The notes under the pieces were generated by a model. The model saw only the letters and a list, made by a program, of their open reading frames with translations, was not told the DNA's origin and made no database searches. The translations under genes were made by a program, and so were the position numbers. From Kluyvera intermedia (GTDB lineage: Bacteria > Pseudomonadota > Gammaproteobacteria > Enterobacterales > Enterobacteriaceae), in assembly GCF_034424175.1 (NCBI RefSeq), contig NZ_CP139986.1, forward strand, positions 1,116,001 through 1,180,000: 64,000 bases of DNA, given 5' to 3'. Numbering within the stretch: position 1 is the stretch's first letter; each line of letters begins with the position of its first letter. Shown piece by piece: positions 8,406 to 17,707 of the stretch.

Positions 8406-9830
8406 TTACGCCAAATCTTCCCCATTACTCGCAATCACCTTCTTATACCACCAGAACGATTTCTTCCGCGTGCGTGCCAGCGTACCGTTCCCCGCGTCAT
8501 CGCGATCAACATACACAAACCCATACCGCTTACTCATCTCACCCGTCGACGCCGCGACCAAATCAATGCACCCCCAGGTGGTATAACCAATAACCGGGAT
8601 CCCATCCTCAATCGCTTCACCCATCGCCCGAATATGCTCGCGCAAATAGCTGATACGATAATCATCGTCGATCTGCCCATTGGCATTCACCACGTCTTTT
8701 GCCCCTAGCCCGTTCTCCACCAGGAACAGCGGCTTCTGGTAACGGTCATACATCATATTCATGGTGATGCGTAGACCCAGCGGATCGATACCCCAGCCCC
8801 ATTCGCTGGCTTCTATATACGGGTTTTTCAGCGACTTGACGATATTCGCCGCGTTGGTATTGTTGGCGTTCATCTCCGCCGAAGCGCAGCGCGAAGCGTA
8901 ATAGCTGAACGACACAAAATCGACCGTGTGCTTGAGCGCCTCGTCGTCGCCCGCTTCTTTGGCGATGGTCACACCTTTCTCGCGGAATACACGTGCTGAA
9001 TAGGCCGGGTAAGCACCGCGCGCCTGCACGTCGATAAAGAACAGGTTTTCCCGGTCTTTTTCCAGCGCTGCCCATACGTCCTCTGGTTTGCAGGAATACG
9101 GGTAGAAGTTGCCGCCCGCCAGCATACAGCCGACCTGGTTTTGTGGGTTCACCTCATGGGCGATTTGGGTCGCCCGCGCACTCGCTACCAGCTCGTGGTG
9201 TGCGGCCTGATACTTCACCTGATCCTGATTTTCACCTTCCTCAAACACCAACCCCGCACCGGAGAACGGACTGTGCAGCATGATGTTGATTTCATTGAAG
9301 GTCAGCCAGTATTTCACTAACCCATCGAACGCTTCAAAGCAGGTACGCGCATAGCGGGTGAAAAACTCGACCATTTTGCGGTTGCGCCATGAACCGTATT
9401 CAGTGACCAAATGCATCGGCACGTCGAAGTGACACAAGGTGACCAGTGGTTCAATCCCGTACTTTTTACACTCGCTAAACAGGTCGCGATAGAAGGCGAT
9501 ACCTTCCTCGTTCGGCGTTAATTCATCGCCGTTCGGATACAGGCGGCTCCAGGCGATGGAGGTGCGAAATACGCTAAAGCCCATCTCAGCCATCAGCGCG
9601 ATGTCTTCTTTGTAGCGATGATAAAAATCAATCGCCTGATGGCTCGGGTAGAACTCATCGTCACGCAGGGCAAAGCGTTTCTCCTGACCGAGTTTGACCG
9701 GCAGACGGTTGACGCCGTGTGGGATCATATCCACGGTGGTCGGCCCTTTGCCGCCTTCAAGCCAGGCCCCTTCGGCCTGATTGGCGGCAAGTGCGCCACC
9801 CCAGAGAAATCCTTGCGGAAATGTCGACAT
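8406..9830 (-). CDS. ascB: AscB, 6-phospho-beta-glucosidase (GH1)
   Basis: A 474-residue cytoplasmic GH1 enzyme that hydrolyses phosphorylated aryl-beta-glucosides such as salicin, arbutin or cellobiose phosphate delivered by the PTS permease AscF. The GH1 N-terminal signature FLWGGALAANQAEG starts near residue 8; the acid/base Glu is in WLTFNEIN near 180 and the nucleophile Glu in FLVENGLG near 370. It is the second gene of the ascFB operon, 23 bases after ascF. Length equals that of E. coli AscB. Confidence 0.95.
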   Translation of the reverse strand: MSTFPQGFLWGGALAANQAEGAWLEGGKGPTTVDMIPHGVNRLPVKLGQEKRFALRDDEFYPSHQAIDFYHRYKEDIALMAEMGFSVFRTSIAWSRLYPNGDELTPNEEGIAFYRDLFSECKKYGIEPLVTLCHFDVPMHLVTEYGSWRNRKMVEFFTRYARTCFEAFDGLVKYWLTFNEINIMLHSPFSGAGLVFEEGENQDQVKYQAAHHELVASARATQIAHEVNPQNQVGCMLAGGNFYPYSCKPEDVWAALEKDRENLFFIDVQARGAYPAYSARVFREKGVTIAKEAGDDEALKHTVDFVSFSYYASRCASAEMNANNTNAANIVKSLKNPYIEASEWGWGIDPLGLRITMNMMYDRYQKPLFLVENGLGAKDVVNANGQIDDDYRISYLREHIRAMGEAIEDGIPVIGYTTWGCIDLVAASTGEMSKRYGFVYVDRDDAGNGTLARTRKKSFWWYKKVIASNGEDLA

Positions 9831-9853
9831 GCGTTACCTCGCTTACAAAAAAA

Positions 9854-11311
9854 TCATGAAATTTGCGCCGCTTTGACACCGGCATTTGGCGTGGCTTGAC
9901 GCTTGCGGGCATCAGCGGCGGCGTCTTCCACCGGGATATCCTCAAAGCCTAACAGCAGCGTCAGCACAAAAGAGAGCACGACCGCCAGCGCCATCACCCC
10001 GAAGACCCAGACGATAGTCATCGGGTTAGCTGGGTCGAAGAACTGTACGCTGGTGAACAGGCCGGGGGCGGCCATCGAGTGGCTGGCAAGACCTGCGGCA
10101 CCGGCAATACCGCCGCAGATAAAGCCGCTAATCAGGCTGGCGATCAGCGGGCGTTTCAGGCGAATTGCCACGCCGTACAGCGCCGGTTCAGAAATCCCGG
10201 CCAAAATGGCCGAAGCGGCAGCCGCTAGCGCGGTCTGGCGCAGCTCCGGGTTTTTGGTCTTCCACGCCACCGCCAGCGACGAACCGCCAAGCGACAGGTT
10301 CGCGCCGATTTCCGACGGCATCACCATGCCCTCTTTGCCGGTTTCGGCAATGGTCTGGATGATGGTAGGGGTGAAGACGCGGTGCATCCCGGTCATTACC
10401 AGCAGCGGCCACAGCGCGCCCATAATAGCGACGGACAGCCAGCCCAGATAGCCGTGAATGGTGTACACCAGCGCAGAGATGGCGCTACCGATCCAGATAC
10501 CGATAGGGCCGATCAGCAAGATCGCCAGCGGTGCGGCAATCAGCACAATCAGCATCGGTTTGAGGAAGTTCTTGGTTACCGCAGGGGTGATCCTGTCGAC
10601 CCAACGTTCGATATAAGACAGACACCAAGTCATCACCAGCGCCGGGATCACCGTGTAGGTGTATTTCACGGCAGTGACCGGAATATAGGCAAACTCAACG
10701 TGCTCGCCCTGGGCCGCTTTTGCCATCAGTTCAATAAAGCTCGGGTGAACCAGCACGCCTGCAATAGCAATCGCCAGCGACATATTGGTCTTGAATTTTA
10801 CCGCCGCAGAGGCGGCCACCATCAGCGGCAGGAAGAAGAATGCGCCGTCGCCAATTACCGTCAAAATGGTGAGCGTCGGTGCGCCTTTTGGCAGCACGCC
10901 TGTCATTTCGAGGATCATCGCCAGCAGTTTCACCATCGATCCGCCGATAATCGCCGGGATCAGCGGTGACATGGTGCCGATCAGGGCGTCGAGGATCCCA
11001 GCGCCTATGCGACGCAGCGTCAGCTTCGGTTTGCCAACCGGCACGGCGGGCTGCATATCGCCCGGCAGTAGGCTGACCACTTCACGGTAGGCTTGTGAAA
11101 CGGTATTGCCAATAATGACCTGGCACTGATTGTCGTTACGCACCACGCCCATTACGCCGCTGATGTTCTTAAGCGTAGCGCTGTCGATCTGTGTATCGTC
11201 TTTCACCACGAAACGCAGGCGGGTCATGCAGTGGGTGACGGCGGCGATATTGTTTACCCCACCAAGTGCACCGACGACGGATTGCGCCAGCGCCGCATAA
11301 TTTTTAGACAT
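9854..11311 (-). CDS. ascF: AscF, PTS EIIBC for aryl-beta-glucosides
   Basis: A 485-residue inner-membrane PTS permease that takes up and phosphorylates beta-glucosides. The EIIB domain is N-terminal, with the phosphocysteine in AVTHCMTRLRF near residue 28, followed by the multi-span EIIC domain from about residue 105. No EIIA domain is fused, so a soluble EIIA (probably Crr) must supply phosphate. It is transcribed divergently from ascG and followed by ascB. Confidence 0.94.
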   Translation of the reverse strand: MSKNYAALAQSVVGALGGVNNIAAVTHCMTRLRFVVKDDTQIDSATLKNISGVMGVVRNDNQCQVIIGNTVSQAYREVVSLLPGDMQPAVPVGKPKLTLRRIGAGILDALIGTMSPLIPAIIGGSMVKLLAMILEMTGVLPKGAPTLTILTVIGDGAFFFLPLMVAASAAVKFKTNMSLAIAIAGVLVHPSFIELMAKAAQGEHVEFAYIPVTAVKYTYTVIPALVMTWCLSYIERWVDRITPAVTKNFLKPMLIVLIAAPLAILLIGPIGIWIGSAISALVYTIHGYLGWLSVAIMGALWPLLVMTGMHRVFTPTIIQTIAETGKEGMVMPSEIGANLSLGGSSLAVAWKTKNPELRQTALAAAASAILAGISEPALYGVAIRLKRPLIASLISGFICGGIAGAAGLASHSMAAPGLFTSVQFFDPANPMTIVWVFGVMALAVVLSFVLTLLLGFEDIPVEDAAADARKRQATPNAGVKAAQIS

Positions 11312-11387
11312 CGGATTTTATCCTGTTTTATCAGTAGGGTGCTTATCGTCCATCGCCGCGAAGTATTTGGGATGAAACGCCGCATAA

Positions 11388-11474
11388 GAAACCGGTTCCA
11401 CATAATCATCATGTGTTTATTTTGTTGCAGCAAGATCTAAAAATTGTTTTTAAATGATTCGTGAAACCGGTCAC
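11388..11474. promoter_or_regulatory. AscG-type operators in the ascF-ascG intergenic region
   Basis: Two copies of a LacI/GalR-family operator occur between the divergent starts. GAAACCGGTTCC at 11388-11399 differs by one base from the palindrome GAAACCGGTTTC, and GTGAAACCGGTCAC at 11461-11474 keeps the central ACCGGT. The known AscG recognition sequence is TGAAACCGGTTTCA. A perfect copy lies at 43655-43666, upstream of another beta-glucoside operon. Confidence 0.78.
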
Positions 11475-11575
11475 AATAAATAGCGGTGGCGAATGATTCA
11501 CCGTACCCACAGTGGCTGAAAATAGCCAAACGGTGCAGTACACTGCTGCCAAACGATTTCTCAAGGATAATCATC

Positions 11576-12589
11576 ATGACGACGATGCTGGAGGTGGCGC
11601 GACGGGCGGGCGTGTCGAAAGCCACCGTCTCCCGGGTGCTCTCGGGTAACGGCTATGTCAGCCAGGAGACCAAAGACCGGGTGTTTTTGGCGATTGAAGA
11701 GAGCGGCTATCGGCCGAATCTGCTGGCGCGTAATCTGGCGACTAAAAAGACGCAAACGCTGGGCCTCGTGGTCACCAATACGCTGTACCACGGCGTCTAC
11801 TTCAGCGAGTTGTTGTTTCATGCGGCGAGCATGACCGAAGCGCAGGGGCGGCGGTTGATTCTGGCTGATGGTAAGCACAGTGCCGAGGAAGAGCGTGAGG
11901 CCATTCAGTATCTCCTCGACTTGCGCTGTGACGGCATCATTATTTACCCGCGCTTTTTAAGCGTCGACGAAATTGACGATATCATTCAACAGCAGCAACG
12001 GCCGGTGTTGGTGATTAACCGCAGGCTGCGGCGTAACAGCAGTCACTGCGTTTATTGCGATCAAAAATCAGCCAGCCAGCAGGCGGTGGAAAAACTCATT
12101 GCCCACGGTCATCGGGATATTGCTTTTATTACCGGTTCGCTGGATTCGCCGACCGGTATTGAACGCTTATCTGGTTATAAAGATGCGCTGACAAAACACG
12201 GCATTACGCTGCGTAACGAGCTGATTGTCGAAGGGAAATGGACGCCGGCCACGGGCGCTGCTGGTGTGGATACGCTGCGTGAACGCCAGGCGAGCTTTAG
12301 TGCGCTGGTCGCCAGCAACGATGACATGGCGGTGGGGGCGATAAAGCGCCTGCATGACCACGGCATCAACGTTCCTTTGCAGGTTTCAGTGATTGGCTTC
12401 GATGACATTGCGCTGGCACCTTATATGATCCCGTCGCTTTCCAGCGTACGGATCCCGGTGACGGAAATGATTAAAGAGACCATCAACCGGCTTATTTTTA
12501 TGCTCGACGGCGGTGACTTTAAATATCAACAAACCTTCCCCGGCGAGCTGATTGAACGCGATTCTATTGTGGCAGGCCCGCACGCGTAA
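11576..12589 (+). CDS. ascG: AscG, LacI-family repressor of ascFB
   Basis: A 337-residue repressor. The N-terminal helix-turn-helix (MLEVARRAGVSKATVSRVL) starts at residue 4, followed by the hinge and a periplasmic-binding-protein-like inducer domain. Start ATG 11576 has AAGGA at 11563-11567 and gives an N terminus matching E. coli AscG; a longer form starting upstream at 11486 would run through the operator region and is rejected. It controls the divergent ascFB operon and probably itself, and may also act at 43655-43666. Confidence 0.94.
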   Translation: MTTMLEVARRAGVSKATVSRVLSGNGYVSQETKDRVFLAIEESGYRPNLLARNLATKKTQTLGLVVTNTLYHGVYFSELLFHAASMTEAQGRRLILADGKHSAEEEREAIQYLLDLRCDGIIIYPRFLSVDEIDDIIQQQQRPVLVINRRLRRNSSHCVYCDQKSASQQAVEKLIAHGHRDIAFITGSLDSPTGIERLSGYKDALTKHGITLRNELIVEGKWTPATGAAGVDTLRERQASFSALVASNDDMAVGAIKRLHDHGINVPLQVSVIGFDDIALAPYMIPSLSSVRIPVTEMIKETINRLIFMLDGGDFKYQQTFPGELIERDSIVAGPHA

Positions 12590-12599
12590 TCTCGTCAGC

Positions 12600-12625
12600 T
12601 GTCATCGTCATTAGTGACGATGACA
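12600..12625. terminator. Hairpin after ascG
   Basis: TGTCATCGTCA and TGACGATGACA form a perfect 11-bp stem with a 4-base loop 11 bases after the ascG stop. A pyrimidine-rich stretch but no clean T run follows. It probably ends ascG transcription before the hydN promoter. Confidence 0.6.
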
Positions 12626-12680
12626 GCATCTCTTTCTGTTACCCTCCAAAAATATTCTTAATAATCAGCCAACTAAAAGT

Positions 12681-12696
12681 TGGCTCGAATAATGCA
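12681..12696 (+). promoter_or_regulatory. Sigma-54 promoter of hydN operon
   Basis: TGGCTCGAATAATGCA has the GG-N10-GC spacing diagnostic of a -24/-12 sigma-54 promoter and sits about 40 bases before hydN. In E. coli the hydN-hypF operon is sigma-54 dependent and activated by FhlA with formate, so the operon here (hydN, fdhF homologue, hypF and probably the nickel permease) is likely co-regulated with hyc. Confidence 0.85.
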
Positions 12697-12734
12697 TTCT
12701 CTCGCACAATTCATTGTCATTGCTGGAGAAGTTG

Positions 12735-13280
12735 ATGAACCGTTTCATCATTGCTGATGCGAGTAAATGTATTGGCTGCCGGACATGCGAAGTCGCATGC
12801 GTGGTTTCCCACCAGGAAGAACAGGACTGCGCCGCGCTGACGCCGCAATCTTTCCTGCCGCGTATTCACGTTATTAAAGGGATGGATGTTTCCACCGCTA
12901 CCGCCTGTCGCCAGTGCGAAGACGCTCCTTGCGCCAACGTCTGCCCGAACGGGGCAATTATCCGCGATAAAGGTTTTATCCACGTCATGCAGGAACGCTG
13001 CATTGGCTGTAAGACCTGCGTTGTGGCGTGCCCGTACGGTGCGATGGAAGTGGTGGTTCGCCCGGTGGTTCGTAATAGCGGCGCGGGTCTGAAAGTTCGT
13101 GCGGAAAAAGCCGAAGCTAACAAATGCGACCTGTGTTTCCACCGCGAAGCTGGCCCGGCCTGTATGGAAGCCTGCCCGACTCACGCGCTGTTCTGCGTTG
13201 ATCGCGACAAGCTCGAACAGTTGAGCGCGGAAAAACGCCGTCGTACGGCGCTGGACGTTGCGACGTCTCTGTCTTTCTAA
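12735..13280 (+). CDS. hydN: HydN, formate dehydrogenase-associated 4x[4Fe-4S] protein
   Basis: A 181-residue ferredoxin-like protein, paralogous to HycB, that assists electron transfer or assembly for formate dehydrogenase H. Cysteine groups are CIGCRTCEVAC (from residue 12), CRQCEDAPCANVCP, CIGCKTCVVACP and CDLC...CMEACP. Start ATG 12735 matches the E. coli N terminus MNRFIIADASKCIG; the in-frame TTG at 12714 is rejected. It lies 36 bases before the formate dehydrogenase gene, so it is the likely electron acceptor subunit for that enzyme. Confidence 0.95.
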   Translation: MNRFIIADASKCIGCRTCEVACVVSHQEEQDCAALTPQSFLPRIHVIKGMDVSTATACRQCEDAPCANVCPNGAIIRDKGFIHVMQERCIGCKTCVVACPYGAMEVVVRPVVRNSGAGLKVRAEKAEANKCDLCFHREAGPACMEACPTHALFCVDRDKLEQLSAEKRRRTALDVATSLSF

Positions 13281-13316
13281 AATCCCTTAATTTCTCTTTT
13301 AACAGGTCTGTTACTG

Positions 13317-15467
13317 ATGAAAAAAATCACGAGTGTGTGCCCTTACTGCGGCGCAGGTTGCAAAATGAAGCTGGTTGTCGATAACGGTAAAATTATTCGT
13401 GCCGAAGCCGCTGATGGTAAAACCAACCAGAACGAACTGTGTCTGAAAGGCTATTACGGCTGGGACTTCCTGAACGATACCAAGCTGCTGACACCGCGCT
13501 TAACGCAGCCCATGATCCGCTATGAAAAGGGCGGCAAACTCACTCCTGTGAGCTGGGATGAGGCGATTCGCTATACCGCGAAACGTCTTGGCGATATAAA
13601 AGCCAAATTTGGGCCGCGCGCCATTATGACCACCGGGTCATCGCGCGGTACCGGCAATGAAACCAACTATGTGATGCAGAAATTTGCTCGCGGCGTGCTG
13701 CATACCAACAACGTCGACTGCTGTGCCCGTGTCTGTCACGGCCCATCGGTTGCCGGATTGCAGGACGTACTGGGCAACGGCGCAATGAGCAACAGCATCG
13801 GCGATATCGAAAACTCGCGTTGCCTGCTGGTGTTTGGCTACAACTGTGCGGACTCGCACCCGATTGTGGCGCGCCGCGTGATTAAGGCCAAAGACAAAGG
13901 CGCTAAAATTATTGTCTGCGATCCGCGTCGTATTGAAACCGCGCGTATTGCCGACCAGCATCTCCAGATGCGTAACGGCAGCAATATGGCGCTGGTGAAT
14001 GCTTTCGCCCACGTATTGCTTGAAGAAAATCTGTATGACAAAGAATACGTGGCACGCTTCACCACCGGGCTGGATGCGCTGCGCGAAGTGGTAAAAGACT
14101 ACTCGCCGGAAGCGGTAGAAACGCTGACCGGTGTTCCGGCGCAGCAGGTTCGCCAGGCCATGCGCACCTATGCCGCCGCGCCGTCTGCCACCATTATGTG
14201 GGGCATGGGCGTCACGCAGTTCGGCCAGGCCGTAGATGTGGTGAAAGGGCTGGCGAGTCTGGCGCTGTTGACCGGTAATCTCGGTCGCGAAAACGTCGGC
14301 GTTGGCCCGGTGCGTGGGCAAAATAACGTGCAGGGCGCGTGCGATATGGGCGTGCTGCCTAATCAATTCCCGGGCTACCAGGATGTGGTTGATGCCGCCG
14401 TGCGCGAGAAATTCGCCAAAGCCTGGGGTATCGACGCCAGCCTGATGGACGACAAAGTCGGCGTGCGCATTACCGAAGTGCCGCATCTGGCGATGGAAGG
14501 GAAGGTGAAAGCCTACTACATCATGGGCGAAGATCCGCTGCAAACCGAGGCTGACTTAGGCCTGGTGCGTAAAGGATTTGAAGCGCTTGATTTCGTGGTG
14601 GTGCAGGACATCTTTATGACCAAAACCGCTGAGCAAGCCGATGTGCTGCTGCCCGCCACCTCGTGGGGCGAACACGGCGGCGTCTTTACCTGCGCCGACC
14701 GTGGCTTCCAGCGTTTTGAAAAAGCCATTGAGCCAACCTATAACGTTAAGCGCGACTGGGAAATTATCAGCCTGCTCGCAAGCGAAATGGGTTACCCGAT
14801 GCACTACGAAAATAACCAGCAAATCTGGGACGAAATGCGCGAGCTGTGCCCGCTGTTCTACGGCGTCACCTATGAAAAAATGGGTGAAATGGGCCACGTA
14901 CAATGGCCGTGCCCGACGCTCGATCATCCCGGCACGCAATATTTGTACGAAGGCAGCCAGTTCGATACGCCGGATGGTAAAGGGCATCTGTTCGCGGCCC
15001 CGTGGCGCGCGCCTGCTGAAACGCCGGATGCCGATTTCCCACTGGTGCTGTGTACCGTGCGTGAAGTTGGGCACTACTCGTGCCGCTCAATGACCGGTAA
15101 CTGTGCGGCGCTACAATCGCTGGCCGATGAACCCGGTTTTGTACAGATTAACCCGACGGATGCGCAGCTGCTGAATATTCGGGACAAGCAACTGGTGTGG
15201 GTCTCTTCGCGTCGCGGCAAGGTGATTAGCCGCGCCAGCATTAGTGAGCGTATCAACCACGGCAGCGTGTACATGACCTACCAATGGTGGGTCGGCGCCT
15301 GTAATGAACTGACTCAAGACAACCTCGACCCTATCTCCAAAACGCCGGAAACTAAGTACTGCGCGGTGAAGGTTGAGGCCATTGCTGATCAGAACTGGGC
15401 AGAAAACTATGCGCTGGAAAGCTATCAGTCGATGAAAACGCGTCTGAAAGTCGCTGCAATCGGGTAA
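13317..15467 (+). CDS. fdhF: Formate dehydrogenase H homologue with Cys140 (selenium-free)
   Basis: A 716-residue molybdopterin bis-MGD oxidoreductase aligned end to end with E. coli FdhF (715 residues). The [4Fe-4S] ligands C8, C11, C15 and C42 are present, as are His141 and the Arg in GPVRGQNNVQG (near 333). The metal ligand that is selenocysteine (UGA) at residue 140 in E. coli is here Cys, codon TGT at 13734-13736, in DCCARVCHGPS. It should oxidise formate without selenium. It sits between hydN and hypF, a position empty in E. coli, and its stop overlaps the hypF start. A paralogue of a Sec-type fdhF elsewhere is possible but not visible. Confidence 0.93.
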   Translation: MKKITSVCPYCGAGCKMKLVVDNGKIIRAEAADGKTNQNELCLKGYYGWDFLNDTKLLTPRLTQPMIRYEKGGKLTPVSWDEAIRYTAKRLGDIKAKFGPRAIMTTGSSRGTGNETNYVMQKFARGVLHTNNVDCCARVCHGPSVAGLQDVLGNGAMSNSIGDIENSRCLLVFGYNCADSHPIVARRVIKAKDKGAKIIVCDPRRIETARIADQHLQMRNGSNMALVNAFAHVLLEENLYDKEYVARFTTGLDALREVVKDYSPEAVETLTGVPAQQVRQAMRTYAAAPSATIMWGMGVTQFGQAVDVVKGLASLALLTGNLGRENVGVGPVRGQNNVQGACDMGVLPNQFPGYQDVVDAAVREKFAKAWGIDASLMDDKVGVRITEVPHLAMEGKVKAYYIMGEDPLQTEADLGLVRKGFEALDFVVVQDIFMTKTAEQADVLLPATSWGEHGGVFTCADRGFQRFEKAIEPTYNVKRDWEIISLLASEMGYPMHYENNQQIWDEMRELCPLFYGVTYEKMGEMGHVQWPCPTLDHPGTQYLYEGSQFDTPDGKGHLFAAPWRAPAETPDADFPLVLCTVREVGHYSCRSMTGNCAALQSLADEPGFVQINPTDAQLLNIRDKQLVWVSSRRGKVISRASISERINHGSVYMTYQWWVGACNELTQDNLDPISKTPETKYCAVKVEAIADQNWAENYALESYQSMKTRLKVAAIG

Positions 15468-17698
15468 TGAGAATGAGCGCAAACGGCGTACAGATCCGCA
15501 TCTGCGGCAAAGTTCAGGGGGTGGGATTTCGGCCCTTTGTCTGGCAACTGGCCCAGCAGCGAGGCTGTATGGGCGATGTCTGTAACGACAGCGCTGGAGT
15601 ATTGCTGCGTTTGTACGGCGATGAAGTGGACTTTATCGCCGCGCTGTACCAGCACTGTCCGCCGCTTGCGCGCATTGATAGCACCCACGTCGAGCCATTT
15701 GACTGGCCGACTATTCCTGTTGATTTTGTGATTCGCGAGAGCGGCGCCGGGGCGATGAGTACGCAAATTGTCCCGGATGCGGCGACCTGCCCGGCCTGTC
15801 TCGCGGAGATGAACGATCCCACTGAGCGGCGCTACCGCTATCCGTTTATCAATTGTACCCACTGCGGGCCGCGCTTCACCATTATTCACGCCATGCCGTA
15901 TGACCGACCGTTTACGGTGATGGCAGCATTTCCGCTGTGCTCGCGCTGCGAGGCCGAGTACCGCAATCCTTACGACCGGCGCTTTCATGCCCAACCGGTG
16001 GCCTGCGCCGAGTGCGGCCCGTGGCTGACGTGGCATGAAGGTGAGCAACGTCTGGAAAAAGAGGCGGCGCTTCAGGGCGCTGTTGCCATGCTGAAAGCTG
16101 GCGGCATTGTGGCGGTGAAAGGGATTGGCGGTTTCCATCTGGCCTGTGACGCCGGGAACCCGCAAGCAGTGGCACGACTGCGCGCACGTAAACATCGTCC
16201 GGCTAAACCGCTGGCGGTGATGTTATCCGATGCTGATGCACTGCCGATGGATGCCCGCTCATTGCTGCAAACGCCTGCCGCACCCATTGTGCTGGTGGAT
16301 AAAACGCGTGTCGCTGGCGTGTGCGATGACATTGCTCCCGCGTTGGCTGAAGTCGGGGTGATGCTACCCGCCAATCCGCTACAGCATTTGCTGATGCAGG
16401 CGATGACTCGCCCGCTGGTGATGACCTCCGGCAATCTCAGCGGCAAACCGCCAGCGTTAACCAACGACCAGGCGTTGGCGGATCTGGCAGAGATTGCCGA
16501 CGGTTTCCTGCTGCATAACCGCGATATCGTCCAGCGTATGGATGACTCGGTGGTACGCCAGAGTGGCGAAATGCTGCGCCGCTCCCGAGGCTATGTCCCG
16601 GACGCGCTATCGCTGCCGCCGGGCTTTTGCGATGTGGTACCGACGCTGTGTCTTGGCGCCGATATGAAAAATACGTTCAGCCTGGTACGCGGTGACCAGG
16701 TGGTCGTCAGCCAGCACTTTGGCGATCTCACTGACGATGGCGTTGAAAATCAGTGGCAGCAGGCGCTTGGTTTGATGCAGTCGATTTACGGCTTTGCTCC
16801 GCAGGCGGTGGTGGCGGATGTTCATGACGGCTACCGCGCGTCGCAATGGGCAATGCAAAGCGGTCTGCCCATCCAGCGGGTGCTGCATCACCACGCGCAT
16901 ATTGCGGCTTGCCTTGCGGAACACGACTGGCCGCGTGACGGCGGTGATGTTATCGCGATGGCGCTGGATGGTATCGGAATGGGCGAGCAGGGCGCGCTGT
17001 GGGGCGGCGAGTGTCTGCGCGTCAGCTACCATGGCTGTGAACATCTTGGCGGCTTACCTGCGGTGGCGCTGCCGGGCGGCGATCTGGCGGCGCATCAACC
17101 GTGGCGCAATCTGCTGGCGCAGTGTCTGGCATATGTGCCGGACTGGCAGGATTTTGCCGAAACTCAAGGGGTACAGCGGCACAACTGGCCGCTGCTGGCG
17201 CAAGCGGTTTACCGTGGGCTAAATAGTCCGCTGGCCTCTTCCTGTGGGCGACTGTTTGACGCAGTGGCCTACGCTGTCGGCTGCGCACCGGATGCGCTGA
17301 GCTACGAAGGGGAGGCCGCTTGCCGACTTGAAGCGCTGGCAGCAACCTGCAACGGCGTGGCCCATCCGGTCACAATGCCGGTGGTGGACAATCAGCTTGA
17401 CCTTGCCAGCTTCTGGGCGAGTTGGCTGCGCTGGCAGGCCACGCCCGCCGAAAAAGCGTGGGCGTTCCACGATGTTCTGGCAAAGGGTGTGGCGACATTA
17501 ATGCGCCATCATGCCGTCATGGTCGGGATAACCACGCTGGCGTTTGGTGGTGGCGTGCTACACAACGGCCTGCTACGCGCGCGCCTTAGCCACTATTTAT
17601 CCGATTTCACTTTGCTCTTTCCAAAGCGTTTGCCCGCAGGTGATGGTGCTATTTCCTACGGGCAGGCGGTGATTGCTGCCGCTCGCGCTCAGATTTAA
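15467..17698 (+). CDS. hypF: HypF, carbamoyltransferase for NiFe-hydrogenase maturation
   Basis: A 743-residue cytoplasmic enzyme that makes the carbamoyl group used as cyanide precursor for the NiFe active site. The order of domains is an N-terminal acylphosphatase (GKVQGVGFRPFVWQL near 10-25), two zinc-finger motifs (CPAC...CTHC, CSRC...CAEC, about 105-185), a YrdC-like domain (KGIGGFHLACDA near 220) and a C-terminal Kae1-like domain (HHHAHIAACLAEH near 475). The ATG at 15467 overlaps the preceding stop; a second ATG at 15473 is an alternative start. Confidence 0.95.
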   Translation: MRMSANGVQIRICGKVQGVGFRPFVWQLAQQRGCMGDVCNDSAGVLLRLYGDEVDFIAALYQHCPPLARIDSTHVEPFDWPTIPVDFVIRESGAGAMSTQIVPDAATCPACLAEMNDPTERRYRYPFINCTHCGPRFTIIHAMPYDRPFTVMAAFPLCSRCEAEYRNPYDRRFHAQPVACAECGPWLTWHEGEQRLEKEAALQGAVAMLKAGGIVAVKGIGGFHLACDAGNPQAVARLRARKHRPAKPLAVMLSDADALPMDARSLLQTPAAPIVLVDKTRVAGVCDDIAPALAEVGVMLPANPLQHLLMQAMTRPLVMTSGNLSGKPPALTNDQALADLAEIADGFLLHNRDIVQRMDDSVVRQSGEMLRRSRGYVPDALSLPPGFCDVVPTLCLGADMKNTFSLVRGDQVVVSQHFGDLTDDGVENQWQQALGLMQSIYGFAPQAVVADVHDGYRASQWAMQSGLPIQRVLHHHAHIAACLAEHDWPRDGGDVIAMALDGIGMGEQGALWGGECLRVSYHGCEHLGGLPAVALPGGDLAAHQPWRNLLAQCLAYVPDWQDFAETQGVQRHNWPLLAQAVYRGLNSPLASSCGRLFDAVAYAVGCAPDALSYEGEAACRLEALAATCNGVAHPVTMPVVDNQLDLASFWASWLRWQATPAEKAWAFHDVLAKGVATLMRHHAVMVGITTLAFGGGVLHNGLLRARLSHYLSDFTLLFPKRLPAGDGAISYGQAVIAAARAQI

Positions 17699-17707
17699 GG
17701 GGTTCTC

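Noticed and set aside
13734..13736. Selenocysteine codon in the formate dehydrogenase gene
   Set aside because: The codon is TGT, not TGA, so no recoding is needed.
13638..14543. Long open frame antisense to the fdhF homologue
   Set aside because: Complement shadow of a well-conserved gene, with no ribosome site or known family.
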